A stretch of DNA of 64,000 nucleotides from Gyrodactylus bullatarudis (Eukaryota > Platyhelminthes > Monogenea > Gyrodactylidea > Gyrodactylidae), in assembly GCA_012064415.1 (NCBI GenBank), contig SSNU01000327.1, positions 62,001-126,000 of the forward strand, in the 5' to 3' direction. The translations under genes were made by a program, and so were the position numbers. A model generated the notes under the pieces. The model made no database searches. It was given only the letters and a program-made list of their open reading frames with translations, and was not told the origin of the DNA. This document shows, piece after piece, positions 44,426 to 58,580 of the stretch (position 1 is its first letter; every line of letters starts with the position of its first letter).

Positions 44426-47400
44426 CTATTTTAGCCCTCCAAGAATTTTTTGTAAACTTGCTTGCTCATGAGGGTCTGAATCATCCCATTTCATAAAGTT
44501 GTTAAATCCTGACTTTCCTTTAAATTGTCCAAAGAAGTTCAATGTTGCCTTTGCTCGTATCATATCTGGTTTGTATTTAAACTCAATAAAGGAATTTAAA
44601 CCAGGATATTGAATGAGAATGAAATCAGTCCTTGAGTCCTGGATGCTTTGTTTGATGGAAATAACTGCATTGTGAATTTTGAAGATAAATGGGTAGATAA
44701 TATCCTTATTGTTGACTCTCATATGCTAAAGAAATATCAATTAAAATTGCATTTTCTTCTTAAAGAAATTTTTCTTTTCGAACTAATGGTTTCTTTAGAG
44801 CTTTCTTAATCATTAGTCCTTTATTTTAAACCTGAAATTCGCAGCTATCTAAACAGAATTATATGATCTGTAAACTCACGTCTTCGTCAGCTTCAATAGT
44901 TTCATTATAAATTTTGATGTTCAAAGTCAAGTAATTGTTGTATGAAACGTTAACATCTATTGAATGATAATCAATATCCTTAAAGTACTGGAACTGGCCC
45001 TTTACCAGTTTCTTTCCAATGCCATCAAAAGTTTTTATTTGCTCAAGCTTGGATGAAATTATACTGCCTATAGAAAGAAAACGAATTTTTGAAGGAAATT
45101 TTCAATACTGTAACTATAGAAATTTGAAAAATATCTCACTAAAATATTGTTTATTTGGATACTGAATAAAATCGATCAGGCCCTCGCCGTGATTCCAGTT
45201 ATAATTCAACTCTTCGAGACTAGTATCAAGTCTCAATAGGCCAGCAATCTAGTTGAAAGAATAATTTCTATTAAATACATATTCAAGAATATGTCAGGTC
45301 CATAGTTGTTAGAAAGGTCTAAAACTAACCTTTACAAAGTATTTTGACAGGGACTTTGTCGAATAATGGTGGACATGTTTAAAGACTTTTGGAATGTAAA
45401 AACTTAGACTGGCTTTGGTTACTTGACCTTCATGGGTAAAGTTAAATTGCCAATGTTTTGGTTTGAAAAATTCCTCGTAAAATTCGTAAAGGTTTCCCTT
45501 CATTAATTTTCCCAATAATTTTCCATCTACTTCCCGATTCAACAAAAGTTCGTTTGTCTATTTCAAAGAAATAAAGTTTTATTCAATACAAGTCTACTTT
45601 ATTGTTTTTTAGCTTATGAATTAAAAGTAGAAGGGCATCGAATACTCATATTTGAATAGGTATATGAGAAAACAGGGACCGTACCATTCATTTGTTATCA
45701 TTCAATCAATTCTAGGTTATATTTAACTATAAATATTTTTCATATTTTCAATTATTTGATTTTATGAAGCCTGATATATGCTTACTGTTTCCTTGATCCA
45801 ATCGAAAAGTTTAACGTTCAAATTTTTTACCTCTTTGACAATTTCCTGATCTTCAAATGCTTCGTAATAAGCAGAGGCCAGGTTTTCCAGATAACTCGGT
45901 AGCTTAACATTTATTTCAGAATAGTTTGAAGAGTTCCTAGAGATTTCTTGAAGAGTGGTTTTTATTTTCTCCTTCATATGGCTATGTAATTTGGCAATAT
46001 TCTTATAAATTCCCAACGGAATATCAGCATTCATATTGTCAACAAAATAAAGCTATAAAGAAGGTTTTATCAATATAAAATGCGTTTTAATTCCAAAAAT
46101 CACCCCAATGAATATTCCAACTCTTTACCTCGAATCAATTATTCTCTTTTTAAAATTCTTCTCTTATTGAATGGTGTAACTTTAAAGATTCAAATTCTTT
46201 ATGCAACCTGGATAAGTTCAAGAAAGATTGAAAGTGAACTTTCTCCTTATATAGAACCTTTGATGGAAAAAATCTTACGCGAATCTAGGTTCTTAAAAAT
46301 GTTTGCTATCCTTAAAGAAGATTTATTTCTTGTTTCTCAAGATCGAAAAGTATGCCCCATATGAATACAAAATAATCTCTTTGAAAGCAGCTTGCTTGGA
46401 GATTATCATGCTCCGTGACGTCGAAAATCTGATGAAGTCGGAACTTGAAGGTTAAAAATATGGAAGACCATGCAAAATAATAATAATTACCTCAAGATCA
46501 TTGAAGAACTTTTCAAAGGTTTTTTCCTTATTAGAAACATGATGAAAGGCTTTTTCGACTGCCTCAATTGCCTCTCGATAAGGAGCCAATGAGCGAAAGT
46601 TTTCAATGAAATATTGCTTTGTAGAGTGCTTAATGATGTCAGCGAGGAAAAATTCATTGTTTGCCTTCCAGTTATCAACAGTCTCTTTAACCAGTTCATA
46701 TTCATTGTTGAGTTTTTTCATGAAAAGAATAACTTTTTTATTTTCAAATATATTGAGAAATGGTTTGAACATATTTATGCCCATTTGTTTCAATGATTTT
46801 TGAAGGACTTTGAATATCTCGTCAGCTTGTTTGGATCTTTTTTTCGAATCTATAATCTTCTCTGCCTAAAAATGCATTTTTTTCTTAAATTAACTCTAAA
46901 TAAAGTTGATTGATGATTGAAGTTGGTAATCTATGATTTTTACAGGAGCTTCCAGCAACTCTAACATGATGAAGATTTCTTTGAAATCATAGATTCCCAA
47001 CTTTATATCGATTAACTATTGTATCGAATCCAAGACTTTTAAAATTAGTAAGCTTACAATGAACTTTTTAAATGACTCATGATTTATTGTAAAAGATGTT
47101 GATGTCATATTTTCACTTTCGTTTATCTTTACCAAAAGATTCATGACGTCGGATATTTTTTTCCCATTCTCTTCACTTGATTTAAAATAACCCAAAGCTT
47201 CTGAATTGCCAATATGGCGGAAGAAAATTTCCCCGTCTAAATGATTTTTTATGTAACAAAGAAATTAAAATCATATGTAGTTATCAACTGACTTGATTTT
47301 TCCGCTTCATTTCGAATGCGAAAGAGGGGAGGATTTTCCTGAAACTTTGAGTTAATTTTGAAACTTTCATCAAAATACTCTCCTGATTCAAGGGAGATGA

Positions 47401-50400
47401 TCTTCTCTATGATATCATTTTCGTGTAAAATTGATTTGCTTGTATAGTTGAAGCCATTCTTATTGGTGATAATGATGTGATTACCACCTTTTATCAACTG
47501 CCATTTATCTGAGTATTTATCGAATTCGACACTTATATCTATAGTTGAATGAAAAATCTATTCTAAATACTATTATCAGATTCAAAGAATTATTTCACGC
47601 GTACTTATCAATTTACCAAATATTTCCTTTTTACTGATGCCGTACTTTATCCAGGATTGATCGTCTAAATTTCTGACAAATAGAGTTATATTTCGGGGAG
47701 AATCATCATTGAATAAACGAATTAAAGCTTCATTCTCATTGCAATCCCCTGTTGTAACATATAATCCGAATAGTTTACTAAATTTATCTTCAACAGCGCA
47801 AATTTTCTCCTGAAAAATTCAAATATTTTGACTTACCTTGAGTAAATTTGATGAAATATTCATAAATGAGTTTCCCCAACCAAGAGTTATCTCGAGATCT
47901 ACCTCTTTCTCATTTAAATCCTCTGTGAGAAACTTGAACATAAAGTCATCTTTGGAAAACTGAATCTTTCTACTGGGTAATTGCATTTCAATTGTGTCCT
48001 CTCCATGTAGGTACTTGAAGCAACTATTCTGCTTTTCATTCCAGCACAAGTCAAGACCTTTAGCTGAATCGTATGTGAATCGACTCTCTCTAAAATCGCT
48101 GCTGTAATTCAATTCTGTTTTTGGTAGATCGTATTTAAATACAATATCGCCAAAATCGTTGTCGACATTGTGATAGCTGATAGTGAATGGATCTCTAGGT
48201 AGGAATTTTTCGAATTTTATCTCATGTGGCTCATGAATAAAGTTTCCAGTTACGTTTCGATTTTCATCTCTTAACTCAAACTTGGTCATTGGTAGAATTG
48301 CACGACCTAGACCGATTCCTAAGCTTATTTGTTTCCTTGAAAGGCCAAACTCCAGGTCAATTCGGTTAAGGAATTTGAAATCTTCCTGATCCATAATTAA
48401 CTTGTAATGCGTTTCATGGAATTTTTCAATCTTGATCATATTTGAAGCAAATGGATTACTTTCTGGTAAATAATTTATGACTAGGTTATCAACATCTTGT
48501 GGGTCTGATGTAATCTTTACTTCGTTACCGTTAAAAGTTAAGGAATAGTTTTCATCAATATTCAACTTGAACGCCGATTCAGAATTTTTCATAATCTTCC
48601 GTATGAATTTCTTCAAATTTGACTTGGCTGAATAATCAAAACTTCCATTCAATCTTAACAATAAGTGGGCCTCATTTTCGATAACATCAAACATATAATT
48701 ATGCTCTCCAAGTTCAACTTCGAATCCAAAGTCATCATCAAAATTCTTGAAGTTAGCGCGGACTATCATTTTGTATCTCTCTTCATTTCTACTGTAGGGT
48801 TTTAGAACATCAAATATTATTTTCAAGTTTAAAGGAGAAGTATTTACAGATATTTTCATGTCCACAACTGGCTTTTCATCTATGATCAGGTCTACACCCA
48901 TCTCCTTGTTGTAAATATCATAAAGATTTTTCAAATATATAGTCTCCACCCTTCCATAGGGTCCTGTATTGAGGGGGGGTTCGAGTTTGCAAATCATATT
49001 GGAAACTCGCTTAAAGGAATCTGTTACTGAATAAACATCGACAGTAACATTTCTAAAGTTATATAACTGAAAAGTCGAGTTGAATATTTCCCCGCCTTTA
49101 TTTCTAAATCTAATGTTGTGATTGTATAGAACGATTTTGTTCTGAATGAAATTCAACGAATGATACATATCGTAAGTACCGAACCACCCGGTATTGTTAA
49201 CTTTAAACGATAATTCAAAGTAGGTCTTATCTTCATCAATGGAAACCCTCATGCTTGACTCTGTTCCCTGATTATGATCGATTGTTACATTGAGTTTATC
49301 ATATCCATCACCTTTTTCCAGGAGCAAAGTTGACTTTTCAATGGAATAGATAAATTTGGACGTATCCTGAGAATCTAACATTCCATTATTTAAAGTTTTA
49401 TCTGAAACAATAAGTTTTGGTAACATTTTAAAATGGCCAGCCAAACTTTTGTATTCCAGATCTGTACCAATCTGGTAGCCTGTCTCAAGGGGCTGTAATA
49501 TCCAATTTGATTTGATTTTCTGCATGTTACTAAACGGTGTTTCTATACTAACATTGAAATTTGAATCATTATCATCAATGTTAATATCGAGGCCACTTGT
49601 TACATTAAAATAATTTTCAACTTTCCCATCAAACGTAAAATGAATGTTACTAATGTTCATTTCCGGTATTGGATATTTGGTGGCTAGCTTAAAATGGTTA
49701 TCCTTTGAGTAAAAGAACAAATGACTTCCTATTGTTGAAGAAATTTGCACTGAAATATTAGAAAACGTTTCCTTGTTGACAGACGAATCAAAATCAATGT
49801 TAACTTGCTTATTGAGTATATCTACATTGTTTTTGGCTTTGATTTTAAAATCCTTATAATGAACATGGTTGCTTTCAAATTTTCCAGCCACTTCTTCCGT
49901 AGATGCATTCAGCTGTAGGATTTTGACTAGAACATCTTTTGGAAAGTATTTTGCAGTCCCATTCAATGTGTAAATGCCTGAATTTTTCACGTAATCAAGT
50001 TCCATTTGAAAAGTTTTGTCTAATTTTAAGAAAACACTTCCATCATCTTGATTATTTACATTGTTTAGAGTGTAATTGAAACCATAGTGTTTGCTTATTT
50101 CAAAGCCCAACTGATTTGAAGATCGTTCAATGTTGAAATTATGCTTATCTTCTTGTAGTGCAAATAGTGTATCTAATTTCAATGTTGACTTCATCAAGTT
50201 TTCTGGAAAAATATTCGTCTTTGCTTTCATACTGATAGGGATCATGAAATTAGATGATAATTCAATTCCTGCATTGATTGTTTTGTCTTTGGAAGCAGTA
50301 ACCTTGAAATCTGTGTTGATTTCTGGGATTGAAATCATAATATCTGCATGTCTTTCATTGAAGGATCCGTTTAGATAGTTTTTATTTTCCCAAGTCAATG

Positions 50401-53400
50401 ACATTCTGGCCATGTCATCTGAAGGTAGACATTCAAACTTTCCTGCGCGAACTTTTTTAACAAATGTATCAACAGTGACTGTCATATAAGGATATTTCTC
50501 CTTATTATGCCAAATGACTTCAGCTTCAACAATCGAAGTACCTCTTCCTCCCATTTCTCTAAAGGATGAAATCAGCTTTGAACGTAGCTGTTTATCGAAT
50601 TCAACCAACAGCTGGGTATCCATCAGCTCAACGCCAATTATTTGGCCGAGAGATTGACTCTCAAACTTAGCAGTTAAATCAAAATCGACAGCAACGTTTC
50701 CCTGATTCTTGTTAAAATATGTGAGAGTGTATTTGAATAACTGATCTGAAGACTCTAATCCAGTACTACTGTACTCTCCATAGCCGTCAATGCCAACTTT
50801 GATATTTGGATTGTGGTAAATTGTAGCAGTGTTCTTTAAAAATCCTCCCGGATGGTTAGTTCTTTTCAAGAAGGCTGAGACTATCAGTAATGTTTCATCC
50901 ATTCCCTTATCCATAACGATACGAGCGTCAAAGTCAAAAATTTTTGGCCATGACAAACCTCCTTCGTATTCCAAAGACTTTAGAATCTGATTGACATTTT
51001 TACCAAGTTTAATTCCGAACGGAAACTTATCACCCACATAGAGCTTGTAATCAATCAATTTTCCTGAATCATAGGTAGCGCTTGATCCATAAATACTCTC
51101 TCCAAGATATATCAAAGCTTTCAAATTCGAATTTTTATCTAATAATTTTGATTTCAAGTTAATGCCGTATTTTAAATCTTCGTTATTTTCCAGAGACACA
51201 ACGCCCTTAATTTGAAATCTTGATGGTTTTATCTTACTAAAGGTGGAAATTTCCGAGTCGAGCTTGTAACTCTTTTTAGTATTCAGATTTGTAAAATTCA
51301 TTAGAATTTGAATCTCGTCATCCATTTTAACGTTGCCGTCAAGGGTTATCCATTTGTTATCATTTATACTGACGAAGCCTGATAATAGATTTTGTTCAAT
51401 GGAATCTAATTTTCCCACCTGTAAATGATATTTTGGCCCCCTGTTACCAAGAGACAATCTTGCTACAAAATTTTTCGAAGAAGTAACTACAGGCAACATG
51501 AACTCTAGGTTGAATATTTCCTCATCAAGGTGGATTAACTCGCCACGTCCATTGAACTCTTTCATATTCCAGTTGGTCTGTGTAGTCAGTTTATAACTGA
51601 TTTTGTCATTGTATAACAATTTACAGTTTGAATTGATCTCAAGATATTTTATGGGAAAACTTGTTCCTGACATTGACCGATTCAACTGACAATCGAAAGC
51701 ATGATTGAATAGCTTTCAAGTTTAAAAGAATAAGCTTAATTGAAATTTAGGCATTGGGATGAGAAATCTTACTGAGGATTTTGCCAAGATTTCCTGTTGA
51801 TATTTGATTCGATTTTCCTGTGTAGCTTTGTCATTCTGTTGGAACTTCTTGATGTATTTTATGTTGATTGGTTCAGAAACAATTTGATTATTGTCATTTC
51901 GAAGGAACAACTCATACTCTTCGTGAGAAAGTTTCGTTCCAGCTGGATTTTCATGATCCTCTTTCGTATTGAATTGTAAAACTCTTAGAGTATTTTTTGT
52001 ACTCCTAAAAAATTTAGATCGTTAGGCCTTTTTATTTTAGTTTGGACTACTTGAACTTACCAAGCTTCTTTCCCATTTTCCATTGAAAGAAAATCTTGGC
52101 TGAAAAGTAATAAGTTTTATTTATTACAAAAAAGATTTTGGCTTACTAGAATAATTTGCGTCCTTCTCCGGGTATCTGGTCGTATTCATTATTGAAAATG
52201 CTACCTGTTGTGTACAGAATAGATGAATTAGCTGCACCTTTCCTATCTTTATAGGACCAGGCATGTATCAACTTTCCATTGAATTGAGAACCATCTCCAT
52301 ATAAAGTAGCAAGATCGATATTTGTATGACTAGTTAGTTGATCCCATTCGAATTTTATATCGAAATAAAATAATTCCCCATGGGGATAACGAATATGCTT
52401 TGATGCAGTCATTTGTTTGGCCCAAACTAAATATTTTGATTATTTTCAATTTTAATATCAAATTCCAACTTAACCAATTAGTATACTAAAGTAAACAAGA
52501 AATTAGATTATCACTGATAAACTTTCAATATCTTCATCTCCGCTTTTTATGCTGTAGTCAAAAAGACAAAATTTAAACTTACGTTTAAGCATTCTTGGCG
52601 GGCCTTCAGAAATTCTCTTAATTTTGACATTATAATTTTTTTCATAGTCAGTATCACAGAAAAAATTTATAATTGTCTCGTCATTCTTTGAAGTTAGGGT
52701 CATATCGTACTTTGTGTTGGTTTTCATACCTATTTTCACCTTGTTTATCGTGCCAGTAATATCAGCCTCGAAAGTATTGAAACGTCCGAAACCAGTTATA
52801 TCTTTTTCGGTAATCTTTACTGAAATTTAATAAAATTTTATTTCTCTTATCTTAGCTAATTTGTGATAAATATAACCAACAAGAGACCATGAAGATCTCG
52901 AAAATATCAGAGAAAAGCTTACATTTTACCAAATAATCAATGATTGAATCAAGTTTATATTTAATTTCCAAGTGTCGATTATTCTCCAAGTCAATTTGAT
53001 CTGAATAAGTGGCAACAAAAAGTTCACTTGAGCTGGCCCCCTTGTCAAGATTCTTGTAATGGGTCCTTAGCATTGTAAGTCTGTTTTCCAAATCATACTC
53101 GATTTCAGAGAGAAATTCGATTCCCTTGAAACTTTCAAGAGTAATTTGAGCATTCTTCCCTTCAAAGTAATATCGAATTTTTCCGATCAATTTGTTATTA
53201 ATTATCTTCTCTTTGTCAGCAATTGAGTCATGGTTAGATAGAACTCGTGTGCCTGAACGACTTAACAATGAATACTTTGTTCTATTTCAAATAAAACCAT
53301 TAATAAATAAGTGCTTTTTTCCAATTTCCAATTTCGAGGACTCACGACTTTTTGAAAAGATGTAAATTTTTCAAATAGGGATTTAAAATAAATTTTTGCT

Positions 53401-56400
53401 GATTCATTTTGAAAGTTAGGTCAAAGTCGATAGGAATTTCTGATCCGATTTGATTCAATTGCTCCAAACGAAATTTATCATCGAGAAGATCAAATGAAAG
53501 AGATTTTGCAATATCAAAGCCAATACGAAATACTTTGTCACCCTTGTCAAAAGTTAACAAGGTCCTGGTATCATAGTTGATTTGAAAACCTCCAATTGTG
53601 GGAAATTGAAAAGTAACGTCAACGTCCATTCTCTGACGATTGATTTGTGCTAAAATTATTTTGAACGTTTCTCTAAGTTGAAAGTTTTTATTGTAGTAAA
53701 CTTCGAATCCTGCATGACGTATTGATATTCCAATTTCTGTATTAACATCATCATACATTTTATTCTATGAGATTTAAAATTTCTAGATCATTTGAGAATT
53801 TTATTCTTACTAACAGCTAAACTTACGTTTAGACCAATGTCTGTCGTAGAATCTGGTCTAGGTTTTCTTATTATTCCAAGGACTTGCTCGAAATTAACGT
53901 TTCGTTCCGAATCAATTTGGATCTCAAATATATTAGAGCTAAGAGAATTGAGGCCGAGAGAAATATTGAAATTCAAGAGACTGGGAATAAAACTCTTTTT
54001 GCCAAAGACAATGCCAGCATTCAAATTTATGGTATTTCTTCCGAAAATATATTGATACTCACGATAGGCTGATTTGAGGAAAAATTCCCCCTTGAAATTA
54101 TTCAGTAGATGATAGAATTCTTGAAGATTTTCTTGGATCATTTTTTTCAGACGAACATTATTACGATCGTTACCGTCGAGAATCTTTTTCATGTGCTCTA
54201 AACTATATGATGTAAACTGATCTGATTGATATTTCCTGTAGTGGTCCAAGAGTATATTGAAGTCTCTTGAATTTATACATTTTAGTGAGCTATGATAGGC
54301 TGCAACACGAACTGAAACTCTCTCTTCAACATTTGTCATAGTTTGAAATAATAAATTCTAAAAGATATTAATGGAAAATCCTCAAGTTACCTCAATATCC
54401 TTCTTGAAGCATTCAAAGTTTCTACTAGACTCTATAGCGTAGAGGGAAATATGACTATTGCTGGAGGCGAGACAATTTTTTGCAATATCTGCAAAACCTT
54501 TAAAGTCTTTGACAAGACCTGCATTTCCAATCCCCTTTAGAGCATCAATGATCTAAGGAGAGAGAATATTGAAAATTTTTCAACGTAAGAATATATTAAT
54601 TCAATTGGTTTCAAACCCAGATCTATACTTTTAAAAATAAATTTTAACCAAATTCTTCTTGTGACAAAATTTAAGGGTTATAAAATCTTAACATAATTAA
54701 TTCTTTTTTTGCTGAAAAATTTGAATTTTAATTTAGAGAGGAACCAACTTTCTCATACTCATCTTGACTCTGGTATTTACAATCAGAGGGAATTTTATTC
54801 TCCATTCCAGCGACAAGGTTGATTACATCATCATTTGTAGAGCATTTGGGATTAGACTGACAGAATAATCCGATAATTTTCCCCACTAAGAGATTTGGTT
54901 GGTGAATTCCTTCGACATTATAGAGATTTTTAGCCTGTTTTAATACATTCAAGGAAACTTTTGATAACCTTGACAAATTGATCGAGTATTGTTTCCCATA
55001 AACGTCCTTCATTTTGCGCAAATTATTTTCAGACAATAGAAAAGTAATCGATTCATCACTCATGACATCAGTGAGAGCATCCCAGAAGAAAATTCTAAAA
55101 GTAAAATAATTATTTTCAATAGTTGAAGTCATAAGGCTCTCGATTAATGGGTTGGAAAAATAATATGAAGACTGTCTTGTCACACTTTTCTTCTGTGTTA
55201 GACATTGGACAAGCAAGGTTCAATTGCATAAGAGAGTTGGATATAGTCTCATTGGGACCGTTTATATCTTTTTACTCAATTTTACTCGTATAGTTTTGAC
55301 ACCCCCTAAACATTGTTATTTTGTTTTAATTATAATTATTAATATAATCTAGAAATTACAGTAGTTTTTTGATATTGTAAAAACATCTGACTCAAGTTAA
55401 AAACACTGTAAGTTCTACATTGTAATCCAAAATTTAAAATCTGTTTTGTTTTTAATTTATACTCTCTCTTAGAGATTAATTTTTTAATTGTAAATTTTAA
55501 TAATAATTATTTTTCAATACATTACCTCAATTTTGCATCATCAAAATCAAAAACCCTCTTGGCAATACTTTCAAAATCCTTCAATTCAATAGTCTTGAAT
55601 ACGGCCAAAATTTCAAAGTACTTTTTACTTCTTTGGTCGATACTTGTGTCAGCATAATTCCTCAGTGATTCAACTATTTTCTCCAAATCCTTTGTCTCTT
55701 CTGCAAATTTCATGGGCGCAATTTTGTAGAGTAAGTTATCAATGCGACAATTATCCATAACAACATCTATTATGAAAAGATTTCTAAATTATTAGAAAAA
55801 GGACCTTATCAGTTGTCACTCTGATCAATAAAAAGATAAAATAATACTCACTTGGAGTGTTCTTGACGGATTCCGATTCAAATAACAACATTGTCTTGGT
55901 GATTATTTCAATTGAGTCTTGATCATTTTCTGTTTCGGACAAGGTGAACACCTCTTCACATTTAGAGTCCAAAATATGACCACCCCTTTTAACGTTTACA
56001 AAACATTTGTGTAGTCCATCAAGTGATGTTAACTTTGGAAGTTCAGTAATCATATCATTCAAATTAAGAAAAGCATTATTCGAGTTGATAAACTTTTTTG
56101 AACAACCAGCTGAAGACTTTTCTTTCACAATAGACAGTTTATCATTTTCCTTTGTTACCATATAGTTTGTGAAGCAAACACCTGAAATATCTTTCTCTTC
56201 TACAAATAGAGAACCCTCTTCATGATCAACTGAAACTTGAAATTGTGAGATAATTGCAGATTTCATATTGAGAATATCAGCTTCTTCTGAGGCTAGAGGA
56301 TAAATGTCTTGGATATATCCATGGTCATAATCAAACAATATTGGATGTTCTTCTAATCTTTTGGCAATTTCAGAATTCTCATTGGCAAGTGTACTTTGAT

Positions 56401-56852
56401 TTTCAGTAATCTGAACTTTTACATCTTTCACCTAAGAAAAGGGATCAGATTAAATATAAGTTCCAAAACTAACTAAAATTATTTTACTTACTCTCATTTG
56501 TTTTTTGCATCCTGCCTGGTCATACAGATAAATTTTACCATTGACTAAAATTTTTGGAAGACTGGTTGATTCCTCCTTGTACCTTCCAAAGGTTTCAATT
56601 GAGAACTTGTAGATCATCTCTTTATCTTGGGGGAAGAAAACCAGTCCATTTGTATCTGCGAGAAAAAATTTACAAAAATAAAATTAATGTAATTCTCACT
56701 TTTGCAAACAATGTTATTTGAAAGTACACACGCATCTGTATCTAAAAGTACGATGAAATTGGAAACTTTTTACTTTGGGGAAAAGCCTTGCTCTGATCAA
56801 AGAAAAATATCAAAAATGTGTAAACCAAAAAGTTTAACCATTTCGGTTTCAT
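44426..56852 (-). CDS. Apolipophorin/apoB-like large lipid transfer protein
   Basis: Such proteins carry neutral lipid and phospholipid in haemolymph. Exon 1 (56774-56852) encodes a signal peptide (MKPKWLNFLVYTFLIFFFDQ). Exons 2-3 (56493-56655 and about 55855-56433) start the vitellogenin N-terminal lipid-binding module: GLVFFPQDKEMIYKFS and KDISGVCFTNY, the usual D-V-x-G-x-C strand. Helical repeats follow (FFWDALTDVMSDES; IIDALKGIGNAG), then the open beta-sheet part (FPTIGGFQINYDTR). One giant exon (47837-51685, ~1283 codons) encodes beta-strand-rich sequence typical of the lipid pocket of apoB-like members. About ten small exons finish at the TAG at 44426. My rough total is a little over 3,000 residues, matching apolipophorins rather than vitellogenins (1,500-1,900). 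No VWD domain or polyserine tract is seen. It reads toward the VWA-like gene. Confidence 0.85.
46904..47018. repeat. Short foldback MITE copy C
   Basis: A deletion version of the family: left GAAGTTGGTAATCTATGATT, right its complement, with only ~40 bp between. It lies in an intron of the lipoprotein gene. Confidence 0.7.
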
Positions 56853-57649
56853 AGTAACACTCTTTCTCGGCTTATTTTTTGACTTTAAAGTGATAGTCTC
56901 TAAACTTTATAATAACGTTCAAGAAAGTAGATTATTATTATTACTTTTCTGACCTGAATAAAATTGTTTAGTTCATTGGTTAGAACGTGTAATATTTTAT
57001 TAAACAGAGTGTTGTTTGAAAGAACTGGGTCAACTATTAATAAGAAGTTGACAACCACCTCAATCTATCCTAAATAACCTATTTAAATTAAAATGATCTT
57101 TTGAATTCCATAATGAGCTGATAAGTTGATAAAGTAACAAAAAAATTAAATAATATAATAATAATATAGGTTGAATGATTTTCCTATCTCAATGTATTGA
57201 AAGTCAATAAACCAATTATTTTCGAATTTTTGAAAGCTTTAAATAATCAAACCTAGAATTAATTTTTGTTGTTGGAAGCTAATTATTTCTTCAAGCCAAC
57301 TATGTAGATCAGATATTTTCTTGAATCAATCGAAAATACCATGGATTGCTGTAGAAAATGTACACACTACTTAAAAGTAATGGGATTTATTTGTTATCAC
57401 CCCTAGGAAAAGGTTAAATCTAAGAGAAATTTCACACCTAGATTTTTTGGATACTAAAGCATCTTTATTTATGCAGGCATCTGTGAATTTTCGAAAAATT
57501 GTTCTTAAAAAGTTATCCCTAATGACCATATAATATACCTTATTCTCCAAAAATATAACTTGAAATATACTTTATAATATGACTAAAAATAAGGAGAATT
57601 TATAAGTAGTATGATTCATATTTTTAAAATTTTTGAGTCCAACTGGATC
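56853..57649. other. Intergenic upstream of the lipoprotein gene
   Basis: No coding exon seen; AT-rich. It should include the lipoprotein promoter. Confidence 0.4.
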
Positions 57650-58580
57650 TTAATTGAAATCTAAATTCTTTAATCTGATGTAAAAATCTATAATTCGTGC
57701 ATTTCGCTCTTGAATTCTAGTAAGGATTTCGCTTATAAATCAATAGCATCTTACAATTATAGATAACTGATTCTGGATGATTGGAGCAATAACACTTTTT
57801 TTAGCAGCTTCCACATTTTTACCACTAGCCTCCAGGGATAATACTATTTTCTGCACATGGGGAATGTTTTTTGCTTAGTATTCGATTGCTTTAAGCCAAC
57901 TACCCCAGCGAGTGACAGCAGGTTTAGGAGGCTGGCCGATTTCAGCAAAAAGTTTTCTTCTCTTTTTGTTTTTAACTACAAGATCCTTGATTCTAGCTAT
58001 CAATTCATCACACTCTTTGAAATAAGCCTTGACTTTGAGGCAGCAAATGTGTTAAACAGGTTCCGTGAATTAAATTAGGATAGACAAGGCTCAAAACACT
58101 CAGTTTCTTTTGATGTGAAGTATGATGCTGCATCAGTCAATAATTACTTCAGGTGAAGTACCCGTTTTCTATCCCACTCTGCCCAAATAATAATAAAAAA
58201 TTTTGTCGTTCAACTGGCATTTTAGGAAGAAAATCATTGAGTATTTGGCAAGCTTTGCTTGAGTCAAGGGATTCTTGGACAACTAATGAATCCGCAAGAT
58301 AAGAATAAGAAGGGTCGTCTAAAGTACCAATGATAATGTTTACAATGTTTTTCTCTTGTATGAAAGACTCTTCAATCATGATAAATAAATCCTTTTTTTA
58401 ATGTCAAGGATTCTCTTCAGCTCTTCTTTTTGGACATCCTTCGCAGTTCTCCTTGCTGTTGCTTCTGATGGTAAAGGATGCTTCATATCCACAAAGAGCT
58501 TCGTGAGATCAGGATCACGAAGTTTATGAAGTTTTTTCTTGGCACAAATACAACAGACTAATTCTAAAAAGTTTTGAAAA
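57650..58580 (-). pseudogene. Broken hAT-superfamily transposase
   Basis: Read on the minus strand with frame changes, pieces match the hAT transposases related to animal CGG-binding-protein-type genes: RDPDLTKLFVDMKHPLPSEA near 58500, an open piece 58149-58379 (TLDDPSYSYLADSLVV, QSGIENGYFT), a TDAASYFTS segment near 58110, HGTCLTHLLP near 58060, and PPKPAVTRWGSWLKAIEY near 57890. Known relatives have L-S-D-A-A-x-Y, H-V-T-C-x-A-H and T-R-W-G-T-W at these places. Several frameshifts and stops break it, so it cannot make transposase. I give only the pieces. No terminal repeats were located. Confidence 0.7.

Noticed and set aside
50130..50378. Plus-strand frame inside the giant lipoprotein exon
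   Set aside because: Shadow of the coding strand.
57857..58078. 73-aa plus-strand frame
   Set aside because: Antisense to the broken hAT transposase, which explains the open frame.
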